NCBI RefSeq assembly: GCF_002814235.1
Contig: NZ_PHSU01000039.1
Location: 1-64,000 of the forward strand
Reading direction: 5' to 3'
Source of the DNA: Pseudomonas sp. QS1027
GTDB taxonomy: Bacteria; Pseudomonadota; Gammaproteobacteria; Pseudomonadales; Pseudomonadaceae
DNA length: 64,000 nt
Below, one piece after another: positions 27,832-36,267 of the stretch. The number at the start of each line of letters is the position of its first letter. Within the stretch, counting starts at the first letter, position 1. The notes under the pieces are model-generated. The model was not told the origin of the DNA and did no database searches. It saw only the letters and a list, made by a program, of their open reading frames with translations. The translations under genes were made by a program, and so were the position numbers.

Positions 27832-27923
27832 CTTCGCGGGCAAGCCCTGCTCCTACAGGGCGGTGTCGAACACAGATTCGGTGTACCACCACAAACCTGT
27901 AGGAGCAGGGCTTGCCCGCGAAG
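27832..27923. repeat. REPIN between ureB and ureC, cttgcccgcgaag class
   Basis: The arms CTTCGCGGGCAAGCCCTGCT and AGCAGGGCTTGCCCGCGAAG are perfect inverted copies, each with the flank cctacag/ctgtagg turned inward, so the tags face each other rather than outward. It is the reverse topology of the copy at 10919-10991. It sits inside the urease operon between two structural genes, where it could set the ureC to ureAB expression ratio. Confidence 0.9.
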
Positions 27924-27943
27924 GCGTCAGTACAGGCAACCGC

Positions 27944-28252
27944 TCAATCCAGGTCGCCCATCACCCGTCCGGCAAAGCCGAACACCCGCCGCAACCCCGC
28001 CAGCTCCACCAATTCAACGTCCCGGCTCTGCCCCGGTTCGAAGCGCACGGCGGTGCCGGCGGGGATATTCAGGCGCATGCCGCGGCTGGCGGCGCGATCG
28101 AAGCTCAAGGCGTCGTTGGTCTCGAAAAAGTGATAGTGCGAACCGACCTGGATCGGTCGGTCACCGCTGTTCGCCACATTCAGGCTGAGGGTGCGGCGAC
28201 CGACATTGAGTTCGATGTCGCCGGGCTGGATCTGATATTCGCCAGGAATCAT
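27944..28252 (-). CDS. ureB: Urease beta subunit
   Basis: This 102-residue structural subunit of urease begins MIPGEYQIQPGDIELNVGRRT and contains the family signature QVGSHYHFFETNDALSFDR (about 36-54) and GTAVRFEPGQSRDVELV. These match UreB as a separate chain, as in the Pseudomonas and Klebsiella three-subunit type. The ATG at 28252 overlaps the stop of the upstream acetyltransferase gene (ATGA). A longer frame upstream only runs antisense-like through that gene. It assembles with UreA and UreC into the (abc)3 enzyme. Confidence 0.95.
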   Translation of the reverse strand: MIPGEYQIQPGDIELNVGRRTLSLNVANSGDRPIQVGSHYHFFETNDALSFDRAASRGMRLNIPAGTAVRFEPGQSRDVELVELAGLRRVFGFAGRVMGDLD

Positions 28253-28782
28253 TCGGGTTGTCCCAGGGTCTTGAAGTAAATGGCGGTGGCCTTGTAGCGA
28301 CCATCCGGTGTCGCGCAGTAGTTCGGCAGTTCGCCGACCCGGGTGTAGCCCAGGGCGCTGTAGAAGGCTTCGGCTTCGGAGCCGGCCTCGGTGTCGAGGT
28401 GCAGCAGGCCACGCTTGTGCTGTTTCGCCGCCTGCTCCAGGGCCTGGATCAGTTGCTGGCCGAGACCGCGATGACGGGCCTCGCTGTACACCAGCAGTTT
28501 CTGGATTTCGGCGCGGTTCAGGCCGTTGGCCTTCTGGCACAGGCTCAGTTGCACACTGGCCAGCACCTGTTCGTCACGCACCACTACCCAGAGCAGCAGA
28601 CTGCCGTCCTGCAGTGCGGTTTGCACCGTGTCGAAGTAGTCACGGGCCTGGCCGGCGTCGAGGTCGGCCATGAAACCTACGCTGGCGCCGTGCCGAACGG
28701 CGTCAAGCAGCAAATCGATCAAACCCTGGCGGTAGTGCGCAAAGCTTTCGTTATTCACACGACGCAGTTGGGCGGCGTTCAT
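28249..28782 (-). CDS. GNAT N-acetyltransferase inside the urease operon
   Basis: This 177-residue GNAT enzyme has the acetyl-CoA loop region IQKLLVYSEARHRGLGQQLIQALEQAAK (Q/RxxGxG/A type, about 92-120) and the C-terminal YSALGYTRVGELPNYCATPDG. It lies between another GNAT gene and ureB, and its stop overlaps the ureB start, so it is translated as part of the urease message. The substrate is unknown. Acetyltransferases in urease clusters are known, but their link to urea use is unclear. Normal family length and neighbour-like codon use support a real gene. Confidence 0.85.
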   Translation of the reverse strand: MNAAQLRRVNNESFAHYRQGLIDLLLDAVRHGASVGFMADLDAGQARDYFDTVQTALQDGSLLLWVVVRDEQVLASVQLSLCQKANGLNRAEIQKLLVYSEARHRGLGQQLIQALEQAAKQHKRGLLHLDTEAGSEAEAFYSALGYTRVGELPNYCATPDGRYKATAIYFKTLGQPE

Positions 28783-28788
28783 GGCGGG

Positions 28789-29322
28789 TTACTCCTGGTT
28801 GACAGCAGGCGGCAGGGCGCCCGGATTCAGAGTCAGTTGCATAAAGGTCAGGTCCAGCCAGCGACCGAATTTCACCCCGACCTGGGGCATCTGCCCGGTG
28901 AGGGTGAAACCCTGGCGTTCATGCAGGCGAATGGACGCGGCATTACCACTCTCAATGGCGGCGACCATCACATGTTTGCCACAGCCACGGGCGCGCTCGA
29001 TCAGCATCGCCATCAGTTGCGGGCCGAGACCATTGCCACGCTGGTCGCTGCGCACGTACACCGAGTGCTCGACGGTGTGGCGGAAGCCCTCGAAGGGCCG
29101 CCAGTCGCCGAAGGAGGCATAACCGAGGACGCTGTTGTGGCCGTCGACGATCACCAGGATCGGATAACCCTGGCCCTGGCGGGTGCTGAACCAGGCCTGG
29201 CGATTGCCCAGGTCCACCGGCTGTTCGTTCCAGATCGCCGTGGTGTTGAGCACCGCGTCGTTGTAGATGTCGCGAATCGCCGGAAGGTCGGCGTGGACTG
29301 CATCGCGGATTACGTAGGACAT
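28789..29322 (-). CDS. Phosphinothricin/methionine-sulfoximine-type N-acetyltransferase
   Basis: This 177-residue GNAT protein is of the Pat/MddA type: MSYVIRDAVHADLPAIRDIYNDAV, then WNEQPVDLGNRQAWF, GYASFGDWRPFEGFRHTVEHSVYV, and the CoA-binding RSDQRGNGLGPQLM. In P. aeruginosa the homologue between ureA and ureB acetylates methionine sulfoximine and sulfone, toxic glutamine synthetase inhibitors. That fits an operon devoted to ammonia supply. It begins 8 bases after ureA. The specific substrate here is inferred from family and position. Confidence 0.88.
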   Translation of the reverse strand: MSYVIRDAVHADLPAIRDIYNDAVLNTTAIWNEQPVDLGNRQAWFSTRQGQGYPILVIVDGHNSVLGYASFGDWRPFEGFRHTVEHSVYVRSDQRGNGLGPQLMAMLIERARGCGKHVMVAAIESGNAASIRLHERQGFTLTGQMPQVGVKFGRWLDLTFMQLTLNPGALPPAVNQE

Positions 29323-29330
29323 GCTCGGCC

Positions 29331-29633
29331 TCAGGCAATGGGTTGATGGACGGTGACCAGCTTGGTGCCATCGGGGAAGGTGGCTTCGACCTGGATCTCC
29401 GGGATCATTTCCGGGATGCCTTCCATCACTTGTTCGCGGCTGAGCAGGGTGGTGCCGAAGTGCATCAGCTCGGCCACGGTCTGGCCATCGCGAGCACCTT
29501 CCAGCAGGGCCGCCGAGATGTAGGCCATGGCTTCCGGATAGTTGAGTTTCACCCCACGGGCCAGGCGCCGTTCGGCCACCAGACCAGCGGTAAAAATCAG
29601 CAGTTTGTCTTTTTCGCGGGGTGTCAGGTCCAT
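29331..29633 (-). CDS. ureA: Urease gamma subunit
   Basis: This 100-residue subunit begins MDLTPREKDKLLIFTAGLVAERR and contains the conserved LNYPEAMAYISAALLEGARDG and GTTLLSREQVMEGIPEMI, matching UreA exactly in length. It forms the trimeric urease core with UreB and UreC. It follows ureD by 43 bases and precedes two acetyltransferase genes before ureB, so UreA and UreB are not directly adjacent here. Confidence 0.96.
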   Translation of the reverse strand: MDLTPREKDKLLIFTAGLVAERRLARGVKLNYPEAMAYISAALLEGARDGQTVAELMHFGTTLLSREQVMEGIPEMIPEIQVEATFPDGTKLVTVHQPIA

Positions 29634-29676
29634 GGTTCGGAGTCCGTTGGCAGGCAGTAAAAAAAGGTCGGTATAT

Positions 29677-30516
29677 TCATGTGTTCCAGATCCTCGGCGG
29701 CACGGCCTCGCGCCCCAGCAGGGCCGGGCGCAACAGCCGCCACAGTTCGATCAGCCAGGCGCGCGCATGCAGGGCCTCGCCGGCCAGGCAGCGGGCCACC
29801 AGCAGGCCGGGCAGTTGGGTGAGGTCGCCGCGCACCCGGGTCGGCACTGAACGGCAGCGTTCGAGCAACTTGCTGTCGATCTCGCCGCTCACCAGCAAGG
29901 TGGCGAAGACCGGCTGGCCATCGAGGCCGATGGGCGAATCGAGCAGGCCGTCGCCGCCCTGGATGCGTTGGCGTTCGTGCCAGAGCAGTTGGCCGTCGCG
30001 ACGGATATCCAGCTGTGACTGGAAATGCCCGCGATCAAAGCGTTCACCGCTGGCGGGGCGCCCGAGGGCGACCATATCCCAGTAGAACAGCCGGGCGTCG
30101 CCTTCAAGGTCGATGGTGGTGCGCAGTTCGGCCTGGGCCGCGCTGAAGACGATGGTTTCCTGGGGCAGCCATTCCAGGGTCGCGCCGGCGGCGATCTTCA
30201 GGTCCAGGGTCTGGTAGGCCGGCCCGACGGCGCGATACCACTTGGCGGCGCCGGGGCTGGTCAGTTGCGCCCAGGCATCGGCTTCGACACGGGCGCTGAT
30301 GGCCAGGCGGTCACCGCCGGCAATCCCGCCCGGCGGGTGGACGATGATGTGCTGGCAGACTTGCGGGCCTTCGGCGTACAGGTGTTTCTGCACCCGCAAT
30401 GGGCCCAGGTGGCGCCGGGTGACCGGGCGCGTGCAATCGCCGAAGCGGGCGTAGCCGAGTTCCAGCTCGGCGTGCCAGCTGGGGGTGAACAGGGCGTGAG
30501 TGGCAGTTGAATTCAT
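29677..30516 (-). CDS. ureD: Urease accessory protein UreD
   Basis: This 279-residue accessory protein joins the UreDFG complex that delivers nickel to apo-urease. Family features include WHAELELGYARFGDCTRPVTRRHLGPLRVQKHLYAEGPQVCQ near the N terminus, then IVHPPGGIAGGDRL (about 63-76), SPGAAKWYRA and a C-terminal helical region. It starts 30 bases downstream of urtE, linking the transporter and enzyme parts of the unit into what is probably one transcript. ureE, ureF and ureG are elsewhere. Confidence 0.94.
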   Translation of the reverse strand: MNSTATHALFTPSWHAELELGYARFGDCTRPVTRRHLGPLRVQKHLYAEGPQVCQHIIVHPPGGIAGGDRLAISARVEADAWAQLTSPGAAKWYRAVGPAYQTLDLKIAAGATLEWLPQETIVFSAAQAELRTTIDLEGDARLFYWDMVALGRPASGERFDRGHFQSQLDIRRDGQLLWHERQRIQGGDGLLDSPIGLDGQPVFATLLVSGEIDSKLLERCRSVPTRVRGDLTQLPGLLVARCLAGEALHARAWLIELWRLLRPALLGREAVPPRIWNT

Positions 30517-30546
30517 GGTTTCTAATTATCGTCGTGACGTTACAGG

Positions 30547-31245
30547 TTAGATCGTAACCAGTCCGCGCACACCTTCGGCTTCCATATTTTCTCCGCGACC
30601 TTGCTGGACAATCTCGCCCCGGGACATCACCAGGTACTGATCGGCCAACTCGGCGGCGAAATCGTAGAACTGCTCCACCAGCAGGATCGCCATGTCGCCG
30701 CGGGCGGCAAGCTTCCTGATCACTGCGCCGATCTCCTTGATCACCGAGGGCTGGATGCCTTCGGTGGGTTCGTCGAGGATCAGCAGGCGCGGGCGGCTGG
30801 CCAGGGCCCGACCGATGGCCAGCTGTTGCTGCTGGCCGCCGGAAAGGTCGCCGCCACGGCGTTGCTTCATTTGCAGCAGGACCGGGAACAGTTCGTAAAT
30901 GAACGCGGGCACTTCCCTGGCTTCGGCGCCCGGGAAACGCGACAGGCCCATCAGCAGGTTTTCTTCCACGGTCAGGCGGCCGAAGATTTCCCGACCCTGG
31001 GGTACGTAGGCGATACCGGCGTGGACCCGTTGGTGCGGTTTGAAATTCGTGATGGTTTTACCTTCCCACTGTACCGCCCCTTCCTTGGCCGGCAGCAGGC
31101 CCATCAGGCACTTGAGCAGGGTGGTCTTGCCCACCCCGTTACGGCCCAGCAGGCAGGTGACTTCGCCGACTTTCACGTCAAAGGACAAGCCCCGCAGGAT
31201 GTGGCTGCCGCCGTAGTACTGGTGCAGTTTGTCGACTTGGAGCAT
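30547..31245 (-). CDS. urtE: UrtE, urea ABC transporter ATP-binding subunit
   Basis: This 232-residue ATPase is of the branched-chain amino-acid (LivF-like) type. Walker A is GRNGVGKTT (about 34-42), the signature is LSGGQQQQLAIGRAL, and Walker B is LLILDEPTEGIQPS. With UrtD it energises the UrtBC permease for high-affinity urea uptake. The start at 31245 (MLQVDKLHQYYGG) is the usual one. A longer frame to 31677 has no coding character and overlaps urtD. It lies 26 bases after urtD. Confidence 0.95.
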   Translation of the reverse strand: MLQVDKLHQYYGGSHILRGLSFDVKVGEVTCLLGRNGVGKTTLLKCLMGLLPAKEGAVQWEGKTITNFKPHQRVHAGIAYVPQGREIFGRLTVEENLLMGLSRFPGAEAREVPAFIYELFPVLLQMKQRRGGDLSGGQQQQLAIGRALASRPRLLILDEPTEGIQPSVIKEIGAVIRKLAARGDMAILLVEQFYDFAAELADQYLVMSRGEIVQQGRGENMEAEGVRGLVTI

Positions 31246-31271
31246 GGTTGTGTTCCTGAATAGGGGGGCTT

Positions 31272-32132
31272 TCATCGACCGAGGTAGACCTCGATCACCC
31301 GCTCGTTTTCCTGCACCTGCTCCAGCGACCCTTCGGCCAGCACGCTGCCCTGGTGCAGCACGGTGACATGGTCGGCAATCGCGCCGACAAAGCCCATGTC
31401 GTGCTCCACCACCATCAGCGAATGCTTGCCGGCCAGGCTCTTGAACAGCTCGGCGGTGAACTCGGTCTCGGCATCGGTCATGCCTGCCACCGGCTCGTCG
31501 AGCAGCAGCAGTTGCGGGTCCTGTACCAGCAGCATGCCGATCTCCAGGAACTGCTTCTGGCCGTGGGACAACAAACCGGCCGGGCGATTGACCGAACCGG
31601 TCAGGCGAATGGTTTCCAGGACCTGGGCAATCCCGTCTTTCTGTTCGCCGCTCAAGCGTGCCCGCAGGCTCGCCCATACCGATTTGTCGGTCTTCTGCGC
31701 CAGTTCCAGGTTTTCGAACACCGTCAGGGCCTCGAACACCGTCGGCTTCTGGAACTTGCGGCCGATCCCGGCCTGGGCGATCTGCACTTCGCTCATCGAC
31801 GACAGGTCGAGGGTTTCGCCGAACCAGGCTTTGCCATGGCTGGGCCGGGTCTTGCCGGTGATCACGTCCATCAGGGTGGTCTTGCCCGCGCCATTGGGGC
31901 CGATGATGCAGCGCAGTTCGCCGACGCCGATGTACAGGTTCAGGTTGTTCAGGGCCTTGAAGCCGTCGAAGCTGACGCTGATGTCTTCCAGGGTCAGGAT
32001 GGTGCCGTGGCGGGTGTCCAGGCCGTCGCCCTTGGCCTGGCCGAGGCCGATGGCGTCGCGGCTGCTGCCGGCATCCTTGTTTGGCTCAAGGATCGGTTCG
32101 AGCATGAATTCGGCGGTCGCTGTGACTCTCAT
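31272..32132 (-). CDS. urtD: UrtD, urea ABC transporter ATP-binding subunit
   Basis: This 286-residue ATPase is of the LivG type. It carries an N-terminal extension of about 40 residues before the ABC core, Walker A GPNGAGKTT (about 74-82), the signature LSHGQKQFLEIGMLL in place of LSGGQ, as is normal for UrtD, and Walker B LLLLDEPVAGMTDAE. The ATG at 32132 overlaps the urtC stop. A longer frame to 32414 would be entirely antisense-like within urtC and is rejected. Forms the UrtD/UrtE ATPase pair. Confidence 0.95.
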   Translation of the reverse strand: MRVTATAEFMLEPILEPNKDAGSSRDAIGLGQAKGDGLDTRHGTILTLEDISVSFDGFKALNNLNLYIGVGELRCIIGPNGAGKTTLMDVITGKTRPSHGKAWFGETLDLSSMSEVQIAQAGIGRKFQKPTVFEALTVFENLELAQKTDKSVWASLRARLSGEQKDGIAQVLETIRLTGSVNRPAGLLSHGQKQFLEIGMLLVQDPQLLLLDEPVAGMTDAETEFTAELFKSLAGKHSLMVVEHDMGFVGAIADHVTVLHQGSVLAEGSLEQVQENERVIEVYLGR

Positions 32133-33208
32133 TGTTCGCCCCTTTTCTTCAGCAACCCGATCACGCCCTTGGGCAGGTACAGGGTCACGACGATAAACAG
32201 TGCGCCGAGGAAGAACAGCCAGTACTCGGGAAAGGCCACGGTGAACCAGCTCTTCATGCCGTTGACCATGCCCGCGCCGAGCAACGGGCCGATCAGGCTG
32301 CCGCGCCCGCCGAGGGCCACCCAGACGGCGGCCTCGATGGAGTTGGTCGGTGACATTTCGCTGGGGTTGATGATCCCCACCTGCGGCACATACAGCGCCC
32401 CGGCCAGGCCGCACAACACGGCGCTCAAGACCCAGACGAAGAGCTTGAAACCACGGGGATCGTAACCGCAGAACATCAGGCGGTTTTCCGCGTCGCGCAG
32501 CGCCGTCAGCACTCGGCCGAACTTGCTTCGGGCCAGGCGCCAGCCGCTGTAGAGGCTGGCGACCAGCAGGACCACGGTGGCGAAGAACAGCACCGCGCGG
32601 GTGCCCGGCTCGGTGATGCCGAAACCGAGGATGCTGCGAAAGTTGGTGAAACCGTTATTGCCGCCGAAGCCGGTCTCGTTGCGGAAGAACAGCAGCATCC
32701 CGGCGAAGGTCAGGGCCTGGGTCATGATCGAGAAGTACACGCCCTTGATCCGCGAACGGAAGGCGAAGAAGCCGAACACCAGCGCCAGCAGCCCCGGCGC
32801 CAGCACCACCAGGCACAGGGCCCAGAGAAAGTGGCTGGTGCCGGTCCAGTACCAGGGCAGTTCGGTCCAGGACAGGAAGGTCATGAACGCCGGCAGCTCG
32901 TCGCCGGACGCCTGGCGCATCAGGTACATGCCCATGGCATAGCCGCCGAGGGCGAAGAACAGGCCATGGCCGAGGGACAGCAGGCCGGCGTAACCCCAGA
33001 CCAGGTCCAGGGCCAGGGCGACGATGGCGTAGCAGAGAATCTTGCCCACCAGCGTCAGGGTGTAGGCCGAGACGTGGAACAGGTTCTCCGGCGGCAGCAG
33101 CGACAGCAGCGGCAAGGCCAGCAGCAGCGCCAGCACGATCGCGCCGATGGCAATCGTCAGGCCGGGCCCGACTTTTTGGCTGGCGGTGAGCATCAGGGGC
33201 TGGTTCAT
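32129..33208 (-). CDS. urtC: UrtC, urea ABC transporter permease
   Basis: This 359-residue permease is of the LivM type with about ten hydrophobic helices. Characteristic segments are AIVALALDLVWGYAGLLSLGHGLFFALGGYAMGMYL and FFRNETGFGGNNGFTNF (a UrtC feature), and the C-terminal EAVWVALGGRGSLIGPLLGAGMVNGMKSWFT. It pairs with UrtB to form the urea channel in the inner membrane. Its start codon shares one base with the urtB stop, and its stop overlaps urtD. Confidence 0.95.
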   Translation of the reverse strand: MNQPLMLTASQKVGPGLTIAIGAIVLALLLALPLLSLLPPENLFHVSAYTLTLVGKILCYAIVALALDLVWGYAGLLSLGHGLFFALGGYAMGMYLMRQASGDELPAFMTFLSWTELPWYWTGTSHFLWALCLVVLAPGLLALVFGFFAFRSRIKGVYFSIMTQALTFAGMLLFFRNETGFGGNNGFTNFRSILGFGITEPGTRAVLFFATVVLLVASLYSGWRLARSKFGRVLTALRDAENRLMFCGYDPRGFKLFVWVLSAVLCGLAGALYVPQVGIINPSEMSPTNSIEAAVWVALGGRGSLIGPLLGAGMVNGMKSWFTVAFPEYWLFFLGALFIVVTLYLPKGVIGLLKKRGEQ

Positions 33209-34710
33209 CAGTCGATCACCCGTCCTTTCAGTGCGAAGAGTCCTTGCGGGCGTTTCTGGATAAACAGAATGATCAGCGCGAGGATCAGGATCTTGCCCAG
33301 CACCGCACCGATCTGCGGCTCGAGGATCTTGTTGGCGATGCCCAGGCCGAAGGCGGCCATGACGCTACCGGCCAACTGGCCGACCCCGCCGAGCACCACC
33401 ACCAGGAAGGAGTCGATGATGTAGCTCTGGCCCAGGTCCGGACCGACGTTGCCGATCTGGCTCAGGGCGACACCGCCGAGGCCGGCGATGCCGGAGCCGA
33501 GGCCGAAGGCGAGCATGTCCACCCGTCCGGTGGGCACGCCGCAGCAGGCGGCCATGTTGCGGTTCTGGGTGACGGCACGGACATTCAGGCCCAGGCGGGT
33601 CTTGTTCAGCAGCAGCCAGGTGAGGACCACCACGAACAGCGCGAAGGCGATGATCACCAGGCGGTTGTAGGGCAGGACCAGGTTGGGCAGCACCTGGATA
33701 CCGCCGGAGAGCCAGGCCGGGTTGGCCACCTCGACGTTCTGGGCGCCGAACACCAGGCGGACCAACTGGATCAGCATCAGGCTGATACCCCAGGTGGCGA
33801 GCAGGGTTTCCAGTGGGCGCCCGTAGAGATGGCGGATGATCGTGCGTTCCAGGACCATGCCGATCCCGGCGGTGACGAAGAACGCCACCGGCAGGGCCAC
33901 CAGCGGGTAGAACTCGATGGCCTGGGGCAGGAAGCGCTGGAACAGCAACTGCACGACGTAGGTGGCATAGGCGCCGAGCATGAGCATTTCGCCGTGGGCC
34001 ATGTTGATCACCCCGAGCAGGCCGAAGGTGATCGCCAGGCCGAGGGCCGCCAGCAGCAGGATCGAACCCAGGGACAGGCCGCTGAAGGCCTGGCCGAGCC
34101 ATTCGCCGATCATCAGCTTGCGTTTGACTTGCGCCAGGCTGGTTTCGGCGGCGGTGTGCACGCCGGCATCGGCCTCGACCCCGGGTTGCAGCAGGCCTTC
34201 GAGGCGGGTGCGGGCCAGTGGGTCGCCACTGTCACCGAGCAGGCGCACGGCGGCAAGGCGGACGGCTGGATCGCCGTCGACCAGTTGCAGATTGGCCAGG
34301 GCCAGGCTCAGGGCGGCGTGGACATCGGCGTTGGTTTCGCCGGCCAGTTGCTGGTCGAGGAATTTCAGTTGTGCCGGCTTGGCGCTTTTTTGCAGTTGCT
34401 GGGCGGCGGCCAGGCGCACCTTGGCATCGGCGGCGAGCAGTTGCTGGGCGGCGACGGCGGTGTCGATCAGGCCGCGCAGGCGGTTGTTCAGGCGCAGGGT
34501 CTTGGTTTCGCCATTGAGGGTCAACTGGCCGCTTTGCAGGGCGTTGATCAGCTCGATGCGCGCCGGCTCCGGGTGCGCGGCCCAGGTTTCCAGCAGGGCG
34601 GCCTGTTGGCTGGAGTCGGCGGCGACGAAGTCTTCGGCGTCCCCGGCGTGAGCGGCCATCGGCAACAGCAGTGCGAGGGCGAGGAAAAGGCGGTAAAGGG
34701 CAGTGGACAT
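33208..34710 (-). CDS. urtB: UrtB, urea ABC transporter permease with N-terminal periplasmic extension
   Basis: This 500-residue protein has a signal-like N terminus (MSTALYRLFLALALLLPMAAHA) and about 180 residues that are soluble, Ala/Leu-rich and HEAT-like (DAKVRLAAAQQLQ; PAVRLAAVRLLGDSGDPLAR). A LivH-type permease of about eight helices follows, with LGVINMAHGEMLMLGAYATYVV, NKTRLGLNVRAVTQNRNMAACCG and GLGGVALSQIGNVGPDLGQSYI. The N-terminal extension is common in proteobacterial UrtB, but its role is not defined. It lies between the urtA-proximal REPIN and urtC. Confidence 0.95.
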   Translation of the reverse strand: MSTALYRLFLALALLLPMAAHAGDAEDFVAADSSQQAALLETWAAHPEPARIELINALQSGQLTLNGETKTLRLNNRLRGLIDTAVAAQQLLAADAKVRLAAAQQLQKSAKPAQLKFLDQQLAGETNADVHAALSLALANLQLVDGDPAVRLAAVRLLGDSGDPLARTRLEGLLQPGVEADAGVHTAAETSLAQVKRKLMIGEWLGQAFSGLSLGSILLLAALGLAITFGLLGVINMAHGEMLMLGAYATYVVQLLFQRFLPQAIEFYPLVALPVAFFVTAGIGMVLERTIIRHLYGRPLETLLATWGISLMLIQLVRLVFGAQNVEVANPAWLSGGIQVLPNLVLPYNRLVIIAFALFVVVLTWLLLNKTRLGLNVRAVTQNRNMAACCGVPTGRVDMLAFGLGSGIAGLGGVALSQIGNVGPDLGQSYIIDSFLVVVLGGVGQLAGSVMAAFGLGIANKILEPQIGAVLGKILILALIILFIQKRPQGLFALKGRVID

Positions 34711-34733
34711 ATCATCGGCCTTGCATAAGACCT

Positions 34734-34818
34734 TGTAGGAGCCGGCTTGCTGGCGATGGTGGCCGGAGGGGCGATGCAGGGCTTGCGGGCCTCATCGCCA
34801 GCAAGCCGGCTCCTACAG
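34734..34818. repeat. REPIN between urtA and urtB, ggcttgctggcgat class
   Basis: The arms TGTAGGAGCCGGCTTGCTGG and CCAGCAAGCCGGCTCCTACA are perfect inverted copies in the 159-base gap after urtA. Such elements downstream of the binding-protein gene often give it higher mRNA abundance than the permease genes, which suits the stoichiometry of ABC importers. Confidence 0.92.
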
Positions 34819-34869
34819 GGGGATTGGGTCGGCCCGCGAATACCTGCCGGGCCGACCGTCAGCGGTGAC

Positions 34870-36135
34870 TCAGTTGCTCTTCACCGCATAATCCGGCTTC
34901 TTGTCGTTACCCGGGATAAACGGGCTCCACGGCTGGGCACGGATTGGTTCCTTGGTCTGCCAGACCACGTTGAACTGCCCGTCGGCCTGGATCTCGCCGA
35001 TCATCACCGGCTTGTGCAGGTGGTGGTTGGTCTTGTCCATGGTCAGGGTGAAGCCCGATGGTGCAGCGAAGGTCTGGCCGGCCATGGCTTCACGAACCTT
35101 GTCGACGTCGGTGGACTTGGCTTTCTCCGCCGCCTGGGCCCACATGTGGATGCCGACGTAGGTGGCCTCCATCGGGTCGTTGGTTACAGCCTTGTCGGCG
35201 CCCGGGAGGTTTTTCTTCTTGGCGTAGGCTTTCCAGTCGGCGACGAATTTCTTGTTCACCGGGTTATCCACCGACTCGAAGTAGTTCCACGCCGCGAGAT
35301 TGCCCACCAATGGTTTGGTGTCGATGCCGCGCAGTTCTTCTTCGCCCACGGAGAAGGCCACCACCGGTACGTCGGTGGCTTTCAGGCCCTGGTTGGCCAG
35401 TTCCTTGTAGAACGGCACGTTGGAGTCGCCGTTGACGGTGGAAATGACGGCGGTCTTGCCGCCGGCGGAGAACTTCTTGATGTTGGCGACGATGGTCTGG
35501 TAGTCGGCGTGGCCGAACGGGGTGTAGACCTCTTCGATGTCCTTGTCCGCGACACCCTTGGAGTGCAGGAACGAGCGCAGGATCTTGTTGGTGGTGCGTG
35601 GGTAGACGTAGTCGGTGCCCAGCAGGAAGAAGCGCTTGGCCGCGCCGCCGTCTTCGCTCATCAGGTATTCCACCGCCGGGATCGCCTGCTGGTTCGGCGC
35701 GGCACCGGTGTAGAACACGTTCGGCGACATTTCCTCGCCTTCATACTGCACCGGGTAGAACAGCAGGCCGTTGAGTTCCTCGAACACCGGCAGTACCGAT
35801 TTGCGCGACACCGACGTCCAGCAACCGAACACCACGGCGACCTTGTCCTGGGTCAGCAACTGCCGGCTTTTTTCGGCGAACAGCGGCCAGTTGGACGCCG
35901 GGTCGACCACCACCGGTTCGAGCATCTTGCCGTTGACCCCGCCCTTGGCGTTGATCTCGTCGATGGTCATCAGCGCCATGTCTTTGAGCGAGGTTTCGGA
36001 GATTGCCATGGTGCCGGACAGCGAGTGCAGGATGCCGACCTTGATGGTCTCGGCGGCCTGGACGGTCCAGGTCATGCCCATGGCGGCAATGGATGCCGTC
36101 AGTGTGAAAGCCTTGATCAAGCTACGACGCTTCAT
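34870..36135 (-). CDS. urtA: UrtA, urea ABC transporter periplasmic binding protein
   Basis: This 421-residue periplasmic protein captures urea. It has a signal peptide that begins MKRRSLIKAFTLTASIAAMG (arginine pair at 3-4, cleavage near VQA-AE at about 28). The mature part matches UrtA (IKVGILHSLSGTMAISETSLKD; FGCWTSVSRKSVLPVFEELNGLLFYPVQYEGEE; FLLGTDYVYPRTTNKI). I chose the ATG at 36135 with GGAG 9 bases upstream. A longer frame to 36336 would cover the promoter. It heads the urt-ure unit and is preceded by a sigma-54 promoter and NtrC-like sites. Confidence 0.96.
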   Translation of the reverse strand: MKRRSLIKAFTLTASIAAMGMTWTVQAAETIKVGILHSLSGTMAISETSLKDMALMTIDEINAKGGVNGKMLEPVVVDPASNWPLFAEKSRQLLTQDKVAVVFGCWTSVSRKSVLPVFEELNGLLFYPVQYEGEEMSPNVFYTGAAPNQQAIPAVEYLMSEDGGAAKRFFLLGTDYVYPRTTNKILRSFLHSKGVADKDIEEVYTPFGHADYQTIVANIKKFSAGGKTAVISTVNGDSNVPFYKELANQGLKATDVPVVAFSVGEEELRGIDTKPLVGNLAAWNYFESVDNPVNKKFVADWKAYAKKKNLPGADKAVTNDPMEATYVGIHMWAQAAEKAKSTDVDKVREAMAGQTFAAPSGFTLTMDKTNHHLHKPVMIGEIQADGQFNVVWQTKEPIRAQPWSPFIPGNDKKPDYAVKSN

Positions 36136-36198
36136 TGGTGCGATCTCCAGATGTTCAAAGTTTTTTTGGTTGGCAGATGCAGACACTGAAGAGGCTTT

Positions 36199-36214
36199 TG
36201 CAAAGGCTGTGCCT
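36199..36214 (-). promoter_or_regulatory. Sigma-54 (RpoN) promoter of urtA
   Basis: Read on the minus strand, AGGCACAGCCTTTGCA matches the -24/-12 consensus TGGCAC-N5-TTGCA at every specified base except the first, with the invariant GG and GC at correct spacing. It lies about 65 bases upstream of the urtA ATG and points towards it. Sigma-54 needs an activator, and two NtrC-like sites lie about 55-110 bases further upstream. Confidence 0.85.
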
Positions 36215-36267
36215 AGTCGGGGAAAGGCAGGAAACCGTCGTGTTTGAGCGGCGCTGGTCTGAACAGT

